A stretch of DNA of 64,000 nt from Agriotes lineatus (lineage: Eukaryota; Arthropoda; Insecta; Coleoptera; Elateridae), in contig OW679200.1 in the NCBI GenBank assembly GCA_940337035.1, positions 18,889,090 to 18,953,089 on the forward strand. The letters run 5' to 3'. A program made the translations under genes and the position numbers. Of the stretch, positions 34,375 to 45,514 are shown in pieces. The notes under the pieces are model-generated. The model had not been told where the DNA came from and searched no databases. It worked only from the letters and a program-made list of their open reading frames with translations. The number at the start of each line of letters is the position of its first letter. Position 1 is the first letter of the stretch.

Positions 34375-34540
34375 GCTTTAGTTTCTTTTTCCTCTACTTC
34401 TTCCATTGACACTGCCGGTCCTGAACTAAGGCAACTATTTCCGCCACATTCACCGCAAGCCGCCGAGCCTAAAGGCCACTTTTCCTACACTCTCACGCTG
34501 GCCCGCAACGAGTTTTGTAGTTGCAAAAAAATAATTTTTA
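34375..34540 (-). pseudogene. Cys-rich C-terminal tail of an element 1 protein
   Basis: The minus strand reads NYKTRCGPA, stop, ECRKSGL, frameshift, AACGECGGNSCLSSGPAVSM and an acidic end with TAA. The Cys spacing resembles the tail of the element 2 protein (ICKNTCGCRKVGLSCTLLCN), so both elements may encode related proteins. Short and broken; inference. Confidence 0.4.
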
Positions 34541-35084
34541 AGATGCTTTGTGGAGCTGATTCTTGTGTCATTAGGATTGGAAAACACTTTCCTGTATCAT
34601 ATTTCTAGCTCCAATCTTCCCTTGAAATATCTTGGTTTTCCAGCCACAACTGTGTAGGGCATAATGATGCTAAATTAACGCTACTTTTTTTAGTAGACGC
34701 CTGAATAAAAGAACAAACCTAAAATTCAAAATGTTTTTCTTTAAAATATATATATGTATTGTATTGTCTGTAATCTCATTTACCTTGCGGTATATGAATA
34801 ATAAAAAACTTTCAATCAATCAAACATTCCTGTAAGAGTTTAAGCAGTTACCTTTCTTTGCACCATACATTGCAAGCGTACATTTTATACCAGCATTTTT
34901 TTATATAAATTTTTGAAGTCTCTTGTAAATCACTGCTATTTTCAAATATTTTGGCAAATTTATTCATTCCTGAACATAGCCATTGCTTCATTTACTAGGA
35001 CTTATCAATGCCGGTCCTATTTCTCTTCCTCATCCTTATATATCTTCAATATATTAAACTATATTCAAAAGCCATGATCTGCAC

Positions 35085-35530
35085 CTTGACACCAAAACTC
35101 GAATGCTAAGATGCTACATTTTTCCCATCTTGCCTATGGGCTCAAGTCCTGGACATTTAACGAAATGTGGTTATACCGGAGAATGCTGGGGTATTATGGA
35201 AAGACCGTGTAATAAATATTAAAGTTCTGGAGAGAATAAAAAAAAGTAAACAGATCATGGACTGCATCAAGATACGCAAACTCCAATACCTCGGGCATAA
35301 TTATAATGAGGAATGAGAATAAGTACACCCTACTACAATCTATTATACAAGGCAAGATATATGGCAAACGTGGACCAGGACGCAGAAGAGTATTTTGGTT
35401 GCAAAACCTGAGGGCGTGGTATGGGAAACCATCCAATGAGTTATCTAGAATTGCAACCAATAAATTGAAGATAAAGTCTACACATTACCCTTTTTCTGTG
35501 ACGTCAGAAATAACAAAACATGGCGTTTAA
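35085..35530 (+). pseudogene. RTE-like LINE C-terminal fragment inside element 1
   Basis: Reads LDTKTRMLRCYIFPIL, NEMWLYRRMLG, then (35306-35530) MRNENKYTLLQSIIQGKIYG, KRGPGRRRVFWLQNLRAWYG. This is the conserved end of insect RTE-type ORFs after the RT domain. Frameshifts separate the parts. Confidence 0.75.
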
Positions 35531-37379
35531 AACGTATGTCTTATATTACATTGAAATTCAACAAGATCATTTAGATCGCAGGTAGTAGACTTTCGAAAAA
35601 ATTTGACATATACCTAACCTTTAATGTAAGGGATACTCTAAATAGCACATTATTCAAATCAAGACATTCTTGACCTATGTAATTCGACGTTTCTCCCTTT
35701 CGAAGAAGTCCCTAACGCTTAAAATGGTAATTTAGGCTTGCTCGCTTGCTTATATTTTACTGTTATTTTGGTCAAATGTCACATTGACAGTATTATAAAA
35801 CAAGCAATACTTAAAGCGGACCTGACCAAAAACTTTAGATTTTTTGTTTCGTCCAGTTTCTTATTGTTAAATAAAGAGAGAAAATTGTTACGTCACAGCA
35901 AAAGGGTATTGTGTAGACCTTAGCCGTGTTGATCGCAAACATACGAAATCGGATAAGCACCAGAACAACAACAAGAAGAAGATTCTTTCTTCTGTTAAAA
36001 CATGCTGAAGTTGTGTTACATCCACTTAAAGCATGTACAGAAAGAACATGCTCACTAAAATTGGGATGCGCAAATTGCAGGCTTTTAGAAGAAGATATTT
36101 TTTTATTTTCTTTATTTTTGGCAGGTTTAAAACAATATATATCTTTATCAGGAGAAACTAAAGCTGTAGTAAAGTATTAGGTTTATATTCTCTGATACTA
36201 CGACTATGTTTTTGTTTGATGCATTGAGAGCTGTTATAACTATATTAACCGATCAGCATCACTTTCAGCTTGAGATCAGGGATATTATTTGCAGCTAAAG
36301 TTTCTTTTAAAAAATCAATAAAACGACATGAAAGACATTTGCCAGAATTTTTTCTTGATACAACTTTAAAAACCTGTTTCTTTCAAATCGAATATCTGGT
36401 GCAGTTTTCGTTTTTAGATGTCTATCTCTTTCAGCAGATTTTATTATATGTTTCTGATAATCGACGATAATGCCTTTTTCCATAATTACGTACAATAAAA
36501 TTAATATATCTAAAATTGCACCATACTGTTGAACAAGTTGCCATTTGTTTTTATGTAATAACATTCCTCCGACCGTCACAAACAGAAAAATCTATTAATT
36601 CAGTAATATCTTTTAGAAATTGTATAAAGAGGTCGTAGAAAACACATTGTTAGGCGTTGGAATTTGTACGTATGTATTCGCATGTTATATTTAAATCTAT
36701 TTAACCTATTTAAATTTGAGTTAACTTAACAATTTAGAATGTTATTTGTATATAAGGTTTATTAAATAATAATAATAATAATCGTACAGAATAAAAATTA
36801 ACCTTTTAATGCAATATTTATAATTTCTGTGTAATTCAAAAATGAAGCTATTTTGCCGCTTTAAGGACGTTATTTTTTATTTTTGATAATTTTTAACATA
36901 AAATTTGAGATCAGCGACCCAAAAGACCCTATATAGATAAGAAATAAAGTTCGAATAAGAAAAAATAAGCGTTTTCGCCATCTTGAATCCGCCATTTTGT
37001 GTTTTAGTTGAGTTTTAATGTCAAATTCGTAAACAGCGACCCCAAAAACCCCTAGACATCTAATAAAAAAAGAAAATAAGCAATTAGACCTTTGACGCCA
37101 TTTTGTAGACGCCATTTTTGTTTTTAGACCAATTGTAAGGCCAGATTCGTAATCTGTGAACCCAAAAACTTTATGTTAGCAAATGTCAGGCAATAAATAA
37201 AGAAGTTATTTTTTTTTAATTAAGAATATATTACAAAACACTTATTTGTTAATAACAATTGAAAAAATAAAAAGCACACCTTCTCGCCTATGAGGAACTT
37301 TTCTATAAACTCTTTCCGAAATAATAAAAAAAAATTCAAAATCGGTTTTGAGTCAACGAAGTTAGAACTTTTTTCCTTT

Positions 37380-39952
37380 TAGTGGAGGTGCTAGGTATAA
37401 AAAAACTGCAAATTGTGATAAGAAGATCCCCTTTGGCAGAAATGTAGTTTATGACTATACAATTCATTTGAGAAGGGGAGGCATCTCGAAAAGTTGTTAG
37501 AATTTAAGATGGCGGCTGAATTCAAAATGGCGTCATACAATGGAATTGTTTGCAGTTTTCTTACTAACCATCGCACAAGAGTGTGTTTGGTGTCAATTTA
37601 TATGTTTTTTAGGCCAACAAGTTCATTTTTTATGTTAAAAATAGGTTAAGTATCAGTCGGAATTTAGATGTCCTTATTATGTACAAAAGGCAGTTTGTGA
37701 TAAAAAAAAATCGAACAAACTCTTCTCAGCTATCAGCATAGATCAAGCGCACGAGCAAAACAATACTATAGTGAAAGGAGATGGAGGTGCAGTAGGGTTA
37801 ACACAGGATCCATCGGCACTAACACGTTGGATGGTAGCTGGACCGGAAATTTTCCACTTGATACAAGAGTTTGAGTGTAAGATTCAGACAAAGGTCGAAG
37901 AAAGTAATAGACGACATCATGAGCAATATCACTCATTTCAAGTTAAATTTGTCACTAGGGTTCAAGCACTTTATGATACTCTGAAAGAGTTCAGAAACCC
38001 ATTTTAGAAAATGAAAACGATTTTCTTGTCATCGACAGCAGAGTTATTGTTGATAAGGATATCAGTGCATCTGTTTAGTTAGCTGAGTCAACTGGCATTA
38101 CACAGTTCCAGAGTTTCATTGAGGAACGTCTGGTAAAAGGTTTCTCAACACTATTTCAGCCTTTGAAAAAAAAGAAACTCTCCCTCTTCAGTACTCCAAC
38201 AAAAAGCATAAACAAGAAAAGTTAAACTTTGAAGATTTTAAAAACAGTCGTCCAGCTGTTTTCCAGGTATACAGAATCGTCAGCTAGATAAGCAGGACTT
38301 TTTAAAACTCGAAAATCAGCCATTTCCGTCTACGTTTTCCAGTAATCGAGAATTTCGATCCAGCCATAAAAGTGATCTAGCACATATTTTAGAAGAAATT
38401 GTTGAAAAGAGTGACATTGTCTTTCCAGGAACCTGTCATGCTATAAATTATGATGGTGCAATTCTTGCCAACATTTTAAAGCCTCATCAGTCTTCAAAGA
38501 CGTTTAATGATTACTATTACATTAACACATTTCATTCTCATATATGTAACGATATTGAGAGTTTTGGCTGCCGTAGAGTTGATTTAATTTGGAACGGATA
38601 CATTACTCCGAGCATTGAAGGTGAAGCCAGAGAGAAAAGGGGTACAGGAACCAGGAACCAGGAGACAAGTGCTACCTCATGTCAAATTACCTACAAATTG
38701 GCAAGAGTTTTTAAGAGATTCAAATAACAAAGAACTATTTTCTCCACTTGGAGCATTAGCAATGGATAACATAAACAAAACACAAGTTATTACTACTTCA
38801 GGTGATAAAGTTGAACAAAATGTCAGTGCTGTAAGTCTCTTAATTGGAGTAACTTGCCCTGGTCATGAAGAAGCACATTCAAGGATAATACTTCATCTCA
38901 AAGACAGTGTAGAAAATGGATTAAAAAATATTGTTATCCGCTCTGTAGATACGGATGTATTAGTTTTAGCAATTGCATACTTCTTTGAACTGTCAGATAA
39001 AAGCATGGAAACACTTTGGGTTACATTTGGAACAGGGAAGAAATATAGATTCATTCCCTGACAATATATTAAATAGGTATTTTAGAAATTTTTTTAGTAT
39101 TGTTGTACTGTTCAACAATTAACAGCCAAAGTGTCAATAATGCCAGACAAGAACTGTTTATGACAAAAAATCGCCCTCTTGAAAATCTACCACCAACAAA
39201 GAGTGCACTACAACAACATGTTCTACAGAGTGCCTTCCAAGCTGGGCACATTTGGGGACAAGCAGACCAGCGAGAAATAAAGACGCCTTCTCCAAATGAA
39301 TAGGGTTGGTGGTTAGATGATGTATCATGGAAAATAAAATGGTCAGACTTACCAGAAATTGCAAATACTTGTAAAGAATTAATAAAATGTATGTGCAAAA
39401 TCTGTAAAAATACGTGCGGCTGTAGAAAAGTTGGACTATCTTGCACTTTGTTATGCAACTGCAAAAACGAGTGTGACAAATGATATAATAAAACCTGAAG
39501 TTTATAAAGTATGTAACTTTAAATGTAAGAGTAAATTTTTGTAAAATCTTGTATAAGTAGGTATTAATAGAAATACTGTATGGTATTCATTCTTCTTTAA
39601 TTTTACTCTATAAATGTGACCTTACGACTTTACAACAAGTCTCTTATGTTGATTTTATCCATATTTATGATATTACAAATGAAATTGTTGGCCTAAAAAA
39701 CATATAAATTGACACCAAACACTATTTTGTGCGATGGATAGTAAGGAAATTGCAAATAATTCCATAGTATGACGCCATTTTGAATTACCGCCACCATCTT
39801 GAATTCTAGCGACTTTTCGAGATGCCTCCCCTTCTTCAATGAATTGTATAGTCATAAACTACATTTCTACCAAAGGAAATCTTCTTATCACAATTTGCAG
39901 CTTTTTTATTAAATGAGCCATGTAGCACCTCCACTATTTAGTAAATGGACTA
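37380..39952 (+). mobile_element. Element with about 255-bp inverted repeats and a nuclease-like gene (element 2)
   Basis: 37380-37632 mirrors 39676-39935 (TGGAGGTGCTA..., GCAAATTGTGATAAGAAGAT, GGTGTCAATTTATATGTTTT). The right tip TTTAGTAAATGGACTA ends at 39952; the left tip is truncated where it meets element 1. Contains a decayed gene, 37771-39483. Confidence 0.75.
37771..39483 (+). pseudogene. PIN/FEN1-like protein with Cys-rich tail, decayed
   Basis: Pieces in order: 37771-38007 (LTRWMVAGPEIFHLIQEFE), 38440-38600 (TCHAINYDGAILANIL; RRVDLIWNGYI), 38615-39061 (VTCPGHEEAHSRIILHLKDS, then VIRSVDTDVLVLAIAYF), 39100-39300 (NARQELFMTKNRPLENLPPT) and 39304-39483 (a run of about twelve Cys ending NCKNECDK). 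Such proteins recur in many invertebrate genomes as multi-copy, unnamed repeats. The HEEA...VDTDVLVLA pattern resembles the acidic motifs of XPG-I/FEN1-type PIN nucleases, which bind metal and cut DNA flaps. At least three frames are used and a TAG sits at 39301-39303. Function of the tail is unknown; Zn binding is likely. Confidence 0.6.
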
Positions 39953-41935
39953 TAATATAAATGTTATTGTAGATAAAATGAAATCTTCTGCAGTGCAGTC
40001 GTACGTAAAGCTTTGCATGCAACTCGTATATAATCAGACCTTATTTGACTCGTCCTCTTTATCGCTACACTACGCTCGCTTTGACATAAAATAGACTCGT
40101 CCACTAAAGTCCTATATTATGTACATGGTACATAAATATCTATAATAGTTATAATTAAGCTAAAATACGTTTCAGCCAAGTATTGAATAGACATAAAGAT
40201 CTAAAACCTGAAAGGTATACTTCATTTTTACTTTCTTCTACTTCGTAAAATATATAGTAATCATGACGTTTTTCAAACTCGAGAGTTTTGGGGAAATATC
40301 CGTTTCGTGTCTTTTCGTTCAGTAAAAGTGGTTTTCGAAGTGATGTGTGTCTATTGGCTTCTGAGCGTGCCAGTTTGTGAGTCTGTTAGTCTGCCTGTCT
40401 TTTCTGCAGTCCATATGGTTTAATTGATCAGTCTCAAAATGTATATTTTTGTTTTCAATATAAATTTGGAGATCCCGGTCATTTTTGGTTAAAATCTGGT
40501 AACCGGAAGTGGTACTTTACTCGTATGTTGGTTCTGCTTTTCCGGAAAAGTTTATAATTGTTTAAAAAAATTAATTTAATAGAACAAGATGGTATATCAT
40601 GTAATTATATACAACTTTTGTTCAACAAGTTTATAAGAGATACAGTTTTTAGAAAAAGCGCAAAATTAAAGTTTTACAACAGCTTTTCCCCACAACGAAT
40701 GGGAATAAAACTGTTATACCTATATTACGTAATTGTTTATAACTTTTGTAAAAGAATGTTTTGTTAATATAGTTTTTGACAAAACGCAAATTTAATTTTT
40801 TAGAAGCAATAAAAGCAAGTCGTGTGGTGGCCACACTTTATTTTCTTCATTATGAAAAGTGCAATATAGGGAAACCATTGACAACAAGCGATGTCACTAG
40901 ATTGCATTGTGTTGGTACATAATCTTCTTGTTATTATTACACTACCCCATCTCTCCTTATTATTATTGACATACTGTTCGTACAAATAAAACATAGTTCA
41001 ACCTTTACTTTTGACGTTTCTCATTTAAAAAGCATTGGAGCAACTGCATCTATATGAGCCGAAGTAGAACTTAGTTTCTCGAAAAAACAGTATATATGTA
41101 AAATACGTGTGAAAAGAATCATTGCAAAACACATACAATTAGAGTGCTCGCTATCGCTCATTATATTACAATATACTTATCAAACGATAGCGAAATAGAA
41201 CATATTATAAAAATAAAATACATGGAAGTTGAAATAACAAGTCAAGGAAATACATTAAATGAAGTACAAGTAACAAACGCAAGTAGATGGAGGGTTGTCT
41301 AAATGGAACAATATGCCGTAACTAATTCTTGCAAAAATAAAATACAAGAAGCTGAGAAGGTGCAACCGGCTAATCGATACTTCGGTACAGTGTCGGGATG
41401 AAGTGGTTTTTACCATGCGCTCTTTGGGACGCTCGTGAGAGGCATTAATATAGTTTTCGTAATTCGTTAAAACGATGCTTTCAGTGTGGGGACCTAGAAT
41501 GCCTATAATGTGGCATTTCACAGTCAAAGGTGACAATGAATAGAAATCTGTATCCGAATTCGTCAACAATAAAAAAAATTCATTCGGTACCCAGTTCTGA
41601 ATTCGTGACTTAAAGCTCAGCAGCCCAACTTTGCACCATTACACCACCATGTCAGCTAATTACTCGGCCGCTTAATGGCTATTACTGGTACTTTGACTTC
41701 AAATGGAAAAACATACAAAAACAACGGCCAATCTTGCCCAAGGACTTTCCAGTTCTTTGCATTAACATTCTAAACAAAACGGTTGCCGTTTTCACAAAAG
41801 TTATGCGGTGTTATTTTTATATATTTTTAGTTTGGTCGCGATTGTTTGAACGGTCGAGGCAAAAATATCAAATTATCAGACATGATCGACCCCATAAGAA
41901 AGCAGATTGTGCCGTAGTAATAAGAAAATAAAGTA
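39953..41935. other. Gene-poor stretch
   Basis: No supported gene. 40260-40540 contains repeat-like sequence with TTGTGAGTCTGTTAGTCTGC and AACCGGAAGTGG, similar in style to the LINE/SINE tail near 45010. Confidence 0.3.
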
Positions 41936-41939
41936 AAAT

Positions 41940-42135
41940 AAAAATGGAGAAACTGTTACAAATATATAGAGACAAGATACTCCAAATAACGGAATCATTC
42001 TGCAGGGAGTTATACAAAAACTGATAGAAAAAAAATGAAAGAGAAGAAACTGAAAAAATGAAGAAGAGTAATCAGTTGTTCAATGAAGACTCCAAAAAGT
42101 TGCCCGACATAACCGAAGAACCAATTTCGTGGGAA
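41940..42135 (+). pseudogene. RTE-like LINE fragment upstream of the RT domain
   Basis: Reads RDKILQITESFCRELYKN, then, after stops, KKLPDITEEPISWERL, matching the linker between endonuclease and RT in insect RTE-type ORFs (FY..LY ... LPDITEEE pattern). Very short. Confidence 0.55.
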
Positions 42136-42189
42136 AGACTCAACAGTTGTAGACGCACATCTACACAGTGCGACCTACTAGCACTCCTA

Positions 42190-42347
42190 CAGCCAGTCTT
42201 ATAAAGACCACTAATCTGAGGTTAACTTTAATTCCTTGTTAATATAAACAGAAGAGCATCAATATGTGTTTTACCAATGGATAAAATATCATAAGCATTA
42301 ACGTTTTGGTGCGCTTAGATTAGTGGTCTATATAAGACCGGCCGTTA
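42190..42347. mobile_element. MITE, about 158 bp
   Basis: CAGTCTTATAAAGACCACTA near 42195 is mirrored by TAGTGGTCTATATAAGACCG near 42323. No coding capacity; TSD unclear. Confidence 0.6.
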
Positions 42348-42941
42348 GCGTGTGGAACAATGCAGTACCGATTATTTTATGCGATATTATTTTATCAAAT
42401 GTAACAAACTATAAATCAATCAGTTTTCTTTTTCATTTCTACAAACTATTCACCAGAATAGTTACGAAATGGTTGAAATGAATATTGGATTTCGACCAAC
42501 CAAGGGAGCAAGCGCTTTCAGGAATTGATAGAGAACCACTAAAAGTAGGCCTTTTAGCACTAGCCTGTTTCACTAAAAGTGACGTTTTATAATTTAGCGT
42601 GTTTAAAGAGATCAGCTGTTTACTTTTAGCGCATGTGTGGTATAAAGTGAAGTGAGGTTATAAACCACAATTTCGAACTGGAAGTGAAATTGTAAAGTTA
42701 TTCTAGTTACTTCTTGAATTAGAGGTAAAGTGTTTTTTAAACAATTAAAGCGTTATGTAATGAATACAGTCAGATGTGTTGTATTAATAATTACCTTTAA
42801 TAACTGACTTTGACAGTACTGGCTCCACAAACATTCACCTGCGTGTCAAGGCCTACTGTTTATTACGACATAAATTATAACTTTCTTAGATGCAAACCAT
42901 TGTTAAATCGACATTTATGGATTAATAACGGTAAATTTAGG

Positions 42942-43075
42942 GTCGTAGAAAAAATATTGTATGCAACTCGTGCTAAAAGTGGTTTATGCACGAGACATGT
43001 TATGAAACGAAGGCGAAGGCTCGTGCATAAACCTCAACTTTTAGCACTTGTTGCATAAATAGCTATTTTTCTATA
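42942..43075. mobile_element. Foldback MITE
   Basis: ATGCAACTCGTGCTAAAAGT at 42961 is mirrored by ACTTTTAGCACTTGTTGCAT ending near 43056; the core is GAAACGAAGGCGAAGGCTCG. The short ORF across it is chance. Confidence 0.65.
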
Positions 43076-43280
43076 GCAGATGTTAAAGTGCTACTGTATC
43101 AACTCAAAATAATAGATCAAGTAGCACTTTAACCGCAAGGGTGGATAAAGTAATACTAGAGTAGATAAAGTAGCACTTTAACATCAACCCAATCTAGCCA
43201 CTGAGGTTTTAAAATGTGATTGACTTTCCCTATTTTCTTTTGAAATTGTTAAAGTTCTTGCTATAGAAAAAAAAATTGTA

Positions 43281-43402
43281 TTATACACGACGATTATTAA
43301 GTTATTACTATCCACGAGTGAATCGTTTAACGTCGAGACGAAGTCGAGACGTTAATGATTCACTCGTCGATAAAATTTAAAGATATCGTCTTGTATAATA
43401 AA
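43281..43402. mobile_element. Foldback MITE
   Basis: TTATACACGACGATT pairs with GATATCGTCTTGTATAA, and CACGAGTGAATCG...TTAACGTCGAGACG pairs with CGAGACGTTAATGATTCACTCG. The centre is CGAGACGAAGTCGAG. Confidence 0.7.
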
Positions 43403-43906
43403 TTACTATTTTTATACTTTACTAGCACAAAGAATAATATAAAATTACATAAAAGATAAAATTATTGCATTGAATGTGAAGCACTAATCCTAACAAAAAA
43501 CTAAATAGAAGATACCTAAAACAACAAAACACTAGTCAGTACAAAGCAGCACAGTTAGTCAGTTATTGACGAGTAAACAATATTTACGTAATATTTCTTT
43601 GAAATGATTCAGTTGACAAGTGTTTTAACGATTCGGGTAGAGTTGTACATTTTATAAATGTTAAATGAAAATCAACATCCAAAAAGGGCAGTTGTGTATT
43701 TCGGGGGCGTGATAATTCCTTTTTATCCTACACTGCATGAAAATCCGCTTTTCGCGTCTCTACAGACGCGAGAAAGTTATACGTTTGCACGGCTAGCCGC
43801 GAAAATGTTTCTCCAGTGACGTTTCGCGGCTAGGCGCGAAAATAAATGACAAGCGTCCTAATCGAGGAGGCCGTTTACTATTGTTTACTATTTATATTTA
43901 TACTAC

Positions 43907-44158
43907 TATATTGCTAGTAGGGCCTGGGACGCGCAAAAACATTACGGCGCCGACATAGTCTCACCCTGAGTACTACGCGTCTCATGCGCAGGCCTGAGAA
44001 TTCGAACTCCACCTTTAGAAGCGAATTTTAAACTTGACCACTTCCCCACCGGGCGGACGACGCGCTTGCGCACAGCTCACCAAATACATCAAAGAGTTGG
44101 TTGTCTGTCTCACTTACGCGGTGAACTCCCCACTCATAGCGGCTAGCAATATAGTAGA
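43907..44158. mobile_element. MITE, about 250 bp, just upstream of the recombinase
   Basis: Perfect 15-bp inverted ends CTACTATATTGCTAG (43907-43921) and CTAGCAATATAGTAG (44144-44158) around GC-richer DNA. May mark the 5' border of the recombinase element or be independent. Confidence 0.55.
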
Positions 44159-44653
44159 TATTAAATATATGGTTTACTGGTAGTTGATCGATTGTCTGTT
44201 TATTATTGTCAAATTTTAAACGTGCAACTGACTAATTACTGTTGTTACGAGCTACGTAATTATGAGAGTCAATATTATTGCGGGTACTTCTTGTATTTCA
44301 GAAAAATGTAATGAATCTGATAAAAGTTTTGAAAATTGTACACCAGAAGAAATCAGTGAAAAAGCCAGAGAAGTAACGCTAGATTTGTTACCTAACAAAT
44401 CCAAACAAAGGTATAATTTACAATACAAGTTATTTATGGATTGGTGTGCTTTGAACAAAGTAACGAAATACAGAGAAAATGTAATTCTGGCGTACATGTC
44501 AGAAATATCACAAAAATACAAGTCTTTGACGTGGTGGTCGATCCATTCAATGTTAAAAGCAACACTGTTGGTCAGGCATAATCTTAACATTCGCAGCTAT
44601 TTGAAAGTAAACGCCTTTTTAAAGAAACAATCAGTGGGACATATTCCTAAAAA

Positions 44654-45145
44654 TCTGGTGTGATCTTATAATTAGGCAAAAATTTGATTTTAAATTTTTA
44701 AGCATTTGGTAAAAATGTTCAAAAACTACAAATCCTACAAAAACGGTACAAAATAGAGCGTTAAGTGAAGAGACAAATTTTCTCTAGAATTTTAAGCTAA
44801 ATTCAAAAATGTAATAATATACCGGGCGTTCTATTTAAAATAGGAGTTAATAATGAAAATAGAAAGGAAACAAAAGAAACCCATTTTAGAAGTATTGAAC
44901 TGGAAAATAAACTATCTCACCTCAATACACATTAAAAATGTAATAAAAATGTCAAGTTTGAAAAAAATCGTTAGAGCCGTTTTTGAAAAAATCGAAAAAA
45001 AACGAAAAATCACAAGAGTAAACATCTACTTCCGGTTATGCGATTTTCTTCAAAAGCTTGCTGTCGCATCTACATAGTACACAAAACTTATACCTATATG
45101 AAGTTTCAACGCCATACCTCTTTTCGTTTTTGAGATATTCTGTTC

Positions 45146-45184
<39 letters not shown>

Positions 45185-45308
45185 CAGACAGACAGACCAA
45201 TGAAAAAAATATGTTTTTTTCAGGGGACTCTAAAACGTGAAGATCTGTTGAAAACTCAATTTCGAATTTTTGGGGTGAATCCAATACTTCCTTTATTGTA
45301 AAAGGAAG
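44654..45308. mobile_element. 655-bp unclassified insertion in the recombinase, TSD TAAAAA
   Basis: Starts TCTGGTGTGAT, ends in the small hairpin CTTCCTTTATTGTAAAAGGAAG. TAAAAA flanks it (44648-44653, 45309-45314); removing it restores the frame IPKKSKTFTQQE. Contains (CAGA)n at 45149-45197. A second copy starts at about 52425, also at AAAAATCTGGTGTGAT; that copy keeps a CTTCCTTTTAC near its 5' end, the mirror of the 3' GTAAAAGGAAG. Confidence 0.75.
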
Positions 45309-45514
45309 TAAAAAATCGAAGACCTTTACCCAGCAAGAAATTAGAAAATTCCTCATAGACGCTCCGGACGAAATATATTTAATGGCAAAGGTAACCAAAA
45401 ATTATTTTATTATTTTATTTATCATACGTAAGACAGTATGATTGTTTTATGTGGTATTGATAATTGGAATTTCTGGTGCGTGTTGAGATGGCATCTTAAT
45501 CTTATATATATTTC

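Larger units (their letters stand above)
33719..37380 (-). mobile_element. Element with about 500-bp inverted repeats (element 1)
   Basis: 33719-34240 is the reverse complement of about 36870-37378, diverged. Each arm has about three degenerate 115-bp subrepeats built around TTTTTGGGGTCGCNGATNACGAAT. Tip TAGTCCATTTTCTAAA is followed by AGTTCTAACTTCGTTGACTC. The interior is mostly decayed, with a Cys-rich coding tail (34375-34540, minus) and an inserted RTE fragment. Its right end abuts element 2. Confidence 0.65.
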
